This document shows, in pieces, positions 21,063-64,000 of a DNA stretch of 64,000 nucleotides. The translations under genes and the position numbers were made by a program. Under the pieces are notes generated by a model. It was not told the origin of the DNA. It worked only from the letters and a program-made list of their open reading frames with translations, and did not search any database. Each line of letters opens with the position of its first letter. The first letter of the stretch is position 1. Origin of the DNA: Gibbula magus (taxonomy: Eukaryota; Mollusca; Gastropoda; Trochida; Trochidae). Where the stretch lies: positions 74,452,622-74,516,621 of the forward strand of contig OW388294.1 in NCBI GenBank assembly GCA_936450465.1. The letters are read 5' to 3'.

Positions 21063-24000
21063 TTCCCTGAGGCATGAGTTTAAAGACCTGAGGTGTCACC
21101 TCATATATCTACACTGGACAAAATAAGTTAGGAATATTGGAATTATTATGATAGATAATTTATCAGTATACCAATGAATAAATACATCTGTATTTTAAAT
21201 TTTAAATTTTATATATATATCTCTAACTATTTGTGTCCAGTATATTCTCCAGATAAACTGGCACAACAGCTAAGAATAAAGAAGACATTGTTTGAACAAA
21301 ATCAAGCTTTAATACCCAGAATGTGGTTTATACAAAACAGCATATTATCAAAATTTAAAAAAACTTTTTTCTTCAATAAATTCATTGAAAGTCATTTCAC
21401 AGATACATAGTGTATAAAATCACTTCTTGAAGATTACTCACGGTGAAACCATGACTTGAAAGTGAGACAAAGAGGAAGCTGGACAATCTTTGGAGGAATG
21501 CTGGACGATCGTTTTCAATGTTCATTACTGTCACTGTTGTACATAAGTTAAAATGTTCTCCAGTTGAATGAAAGTCATCTTGTGTTTCAACACAATCTAT
21601 TTTTCCTTCTCAATTCTTGTTACCTTTTTTTTTTATGTAATCCAGTTTGAATGAAAGACATCTTTTGTTTGAAATATTAGAAAGCAGAAAATACAAAAAC
21701 ACTAGATTGTCTACCGTAATATAATTTGTAAAATACACCACTTGACCAAATCATTTAAATACCATATCTTGAAGAAACAACATGAATATTCAGACTAGAA
21801 GAGACGAAAAAGTGTCCAATTTTACACAAGATAAAGGTACTCACACATATTGACAAGAACAAATAAAACAGGTAACATATGAAAACAGCACTAGTACAAA
21901 GCACTGTAAATGAAAACAAATATGGAAGGTTTCAACAGAGATGTAAGCTATTTTCAATCAAAAGTTTTCAGCACAAATTCATTACACTTTTCAACTGAAC
22001 ATCATCCAAGCACTTACAAACTTCCTGAAATAAAAAACTGTCTCATCTAAAAACAGACACAGTGCTAGTGTTGATCAAAGAAAGTTCAAAAGTCTAATAA
22101 AAGGGACTTTGAAAGACTTGACAAAATGAAATTAATACATGTTTCTTCTTATATCAATTTCTTTTCATTATTAAAGTATATTTACTTTTCTTAAAACAAA
22201 CCAAAAAAAACAAAATCTTAAATTAAAGCACAATATTCAGTTATCAATTTGGTTTTTAAGTTTTAGCAATGATTTGTAATTATAAGTTCACCATGAAGAC
22301 AAATTCCATGCATGCAATTATTTTCATCCAACATTTACAGCAAATAATGTTTTTCTCATGCTAAAGTTTATCTTAAGACTAAACCAGCTTTGTGCAGCAT
22401 CACCCTAGTTTACAAATAAACAGCAATCTCAGTCATAAAGGGACATAACTCTGGTCCTGAGATCAGCTCTCCCATAGTGCTGAGGATAAGTTTCACAATG
22501 ACATTTGTTTTAGGTTATCTTTGCACTTAGATATTAATTGATCTTTTACCACAGCATTAAGGTATTGGATTTCTCCACCTTTGCATAACAAGCCAATGTT
22601 TTCTTTCAACTGACTTGGTTTGAATTCATTTATAAGGAATTTTTTTTTTATCTTTCTTAGTGGATTAGGACCTCAGATGATGGGTAGTGAAAATAAAGAT
22701 TTTTCCTTATGACTTTGGACGTTCTTTTCATCTGCAAGTCCTTATCTGAAAGACATCAACTTCCACATAGACATTCCCTTTTTACCTCAACCATCACATA
22801 AATCAGACTAAGACTGCCCTAGCACTAAGAGAGGTTTGTAAAACAGGACCAACATTTGGCACTCACAGGGAAGTTATACACGACTGGTGGAGCATATTGC
22901 ATTTCCTCTTACGTACACTTATTTACAAGGATATACAGGTTAATGGAAGTCTGTTGTATCACAATCACTTGTAACTCCCCTGTAAGGCATAACTTGCACC
23001 AGTCTCTGGCTAAGTTAAGTCTTGCTGTATTTCTTCAGCAATTCTGTGAAAGCGTACACCTGGACTGGCTGGTTTTAATTGGAAATATCTGGCACAGAAA
23101 ACGTGTCAGTTATGCCTTGGGGGGGGGAAGTTGAATGACTTGCCGAGGATTCATCACACTTGAGAAACTCATGGGCCTACATATCAAAGCAGTCTTAGCC
23201 CTAAGATAGGCATAAAGACAAAGCACATCATCTGAGCATCACAACAGCTATGAAAATATCTATCTCCAGTGTATGATTTGATTAACCAATCTTAGCCCTA
23301 TAATCAATGTAAAACTGTAAAGTGCTTAGTGGTAAGGTTTGTAAATGCAATGGCGCCTCAGACACTCGCATGAAGTGAAGCAATGCAGACAAATGGTTAA
23401 GGGAGTAAAATGGTTAATATCATTATTCAGATCTAATCCTCCAATGATTTAACGACTCGTGAGGAAGATAAAAATCTATCGGTGACAAGAATGACACTTC
23501 AATTCACACCTTGAAATTACACATATCACAAATAGGGCAGATTTGTTAGAAAAAATACAAAACATGACACAAAATCATTTTGCAAGACGAGACAATAGTC
23601 ACAGATGTTTTGCAACACTTTGTGTAACATACAGTAAATCTCTAAGATTTGAAAAGAAAGTTACGACTGTTCCTCAATTACTCCTCAGTGCTACATGTGA
23701 TATTTGTTCCCTAATTGCCAATCAGTATCAGTTGAACATAGCATTGGTTCGTATCAGATGGTGTTGATGGTTAATGATTGGTTCAGTTGAGATGTCAATG
23801 CTTGATGATTGGTCAGTTGTAGTTTGAGCATATGACTTTTTTCAAAGTCCTTCCATTTGATGACAACCTTTGGGATATTTAAACGGCCATGGACAATTGA
23901 CTTTTAAAACACAACTATACTGCAGAATAGTCACAACTCCTGTTGGTTGAAACTCCAGTTTGTAGATTCTGATTGTATGAAAACAAGGACACCATTGCTT

Positions 24001-24195
24001 CTAAGCTTCTAGCTTGATGACTTCAGAGTATCCCGTGCTGTTTTCACAAGTTCAGGGCAAGATGGATGCTGCAGACTTCAATCTTTAGTCTGCTGAATAT
24101 TATTGTCGGCTGTTGATCACTGTGTTCTCTCTTGGAGGACTAGAGCATGGGACGATGTTTGTTATTAAAAGTTTGTAAATGCTATATCAGTCAGG
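21063..24195 (-). other. Downstream region and probable 3' UTR of fry
   Basis: No coding exon was found. The proximal part should be fry 3' UTR, but I could not choose a polyadenylation site. It includes a diverged short dispersed repeat (22972-23038) and a fold-back remnant (CCTAGCACTAAGAGAGG, near 22818). Confidence 0.4.

Positions 24196-64000
<39,805 letters not shown>

Overview
The window is animal nuclear DNA, most likely from a marine mollusc, possibly a gastropod. The evidence is split genes with GT-AG introns, an AT-rich background, tRNA-derived SINEs, TTAA- and TA-flanked MITEs, tandem-repeat elements with ACGG microsatellites like the oyster 'pearl' family, and a DIRS-type retrotransposon. 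There is no operon structure, rRNA or convincing tRNA gene. The species cannot be named from this sequence alone.

Two protein genes are well supported, both on the minus strand. The right 40 kb (24196 to beyond 64000) is the 3' two thirds of a furry gene (fry/FRY/FRYL family). I traced 42 coding exons whose splice phases join without a break, giving about 2,155 codons from the right edge to a TGA at 24196-24198. A 12-nt in-frame microexon candidate lies between exons 8 and 9. At the left edge, exons 4036-4205 and 1826-2523 give the first 289 residues of an Inturned-like (INTU) protein ending inside a PDZ domain; the gene continues off the left edge. Furry (scaffold of NDR/Tricornered kinases) and Inturned (CPLANE planar-polarity/cilia effector) both control actin-based hair and polarity outgrowth in flies, so their linkage about 20 kb apart is worth noting.

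The intron between fry exons 13 and 14 holds an apparently intact DIRS retrotransposon (42073-48613) in the same orientation. It has 206-bp inverted terminal repeats that read as identical, an internal complementary region that reproduces the joined ends, and open gag, RT/RNase H/methyltransferase-like and tyrosine recombinase frames, each -1 relative to the one before. It is much more GC-rich than its host intron.

The 20 kb between the two genes is repeat-rich: a 55-59-bp minisatellite with 110-bp higher-order dimers (5.0-6.4 kb), a 30-bp AT-rich minisatellite (8.3-9.3 kb), a full-length SINE carrying a TTAA MITE, and 61-bp tandem repeats. A small cluster of plus-strand candidate exons at 13.8-15.2 kb is unassigned. 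Inside fry introns there are further MITEs, fold-back elements and two tandem-repeat elements whose units carry palindromic TCAAGGTCA motifs; one of these sits inside a TTAA MITE.
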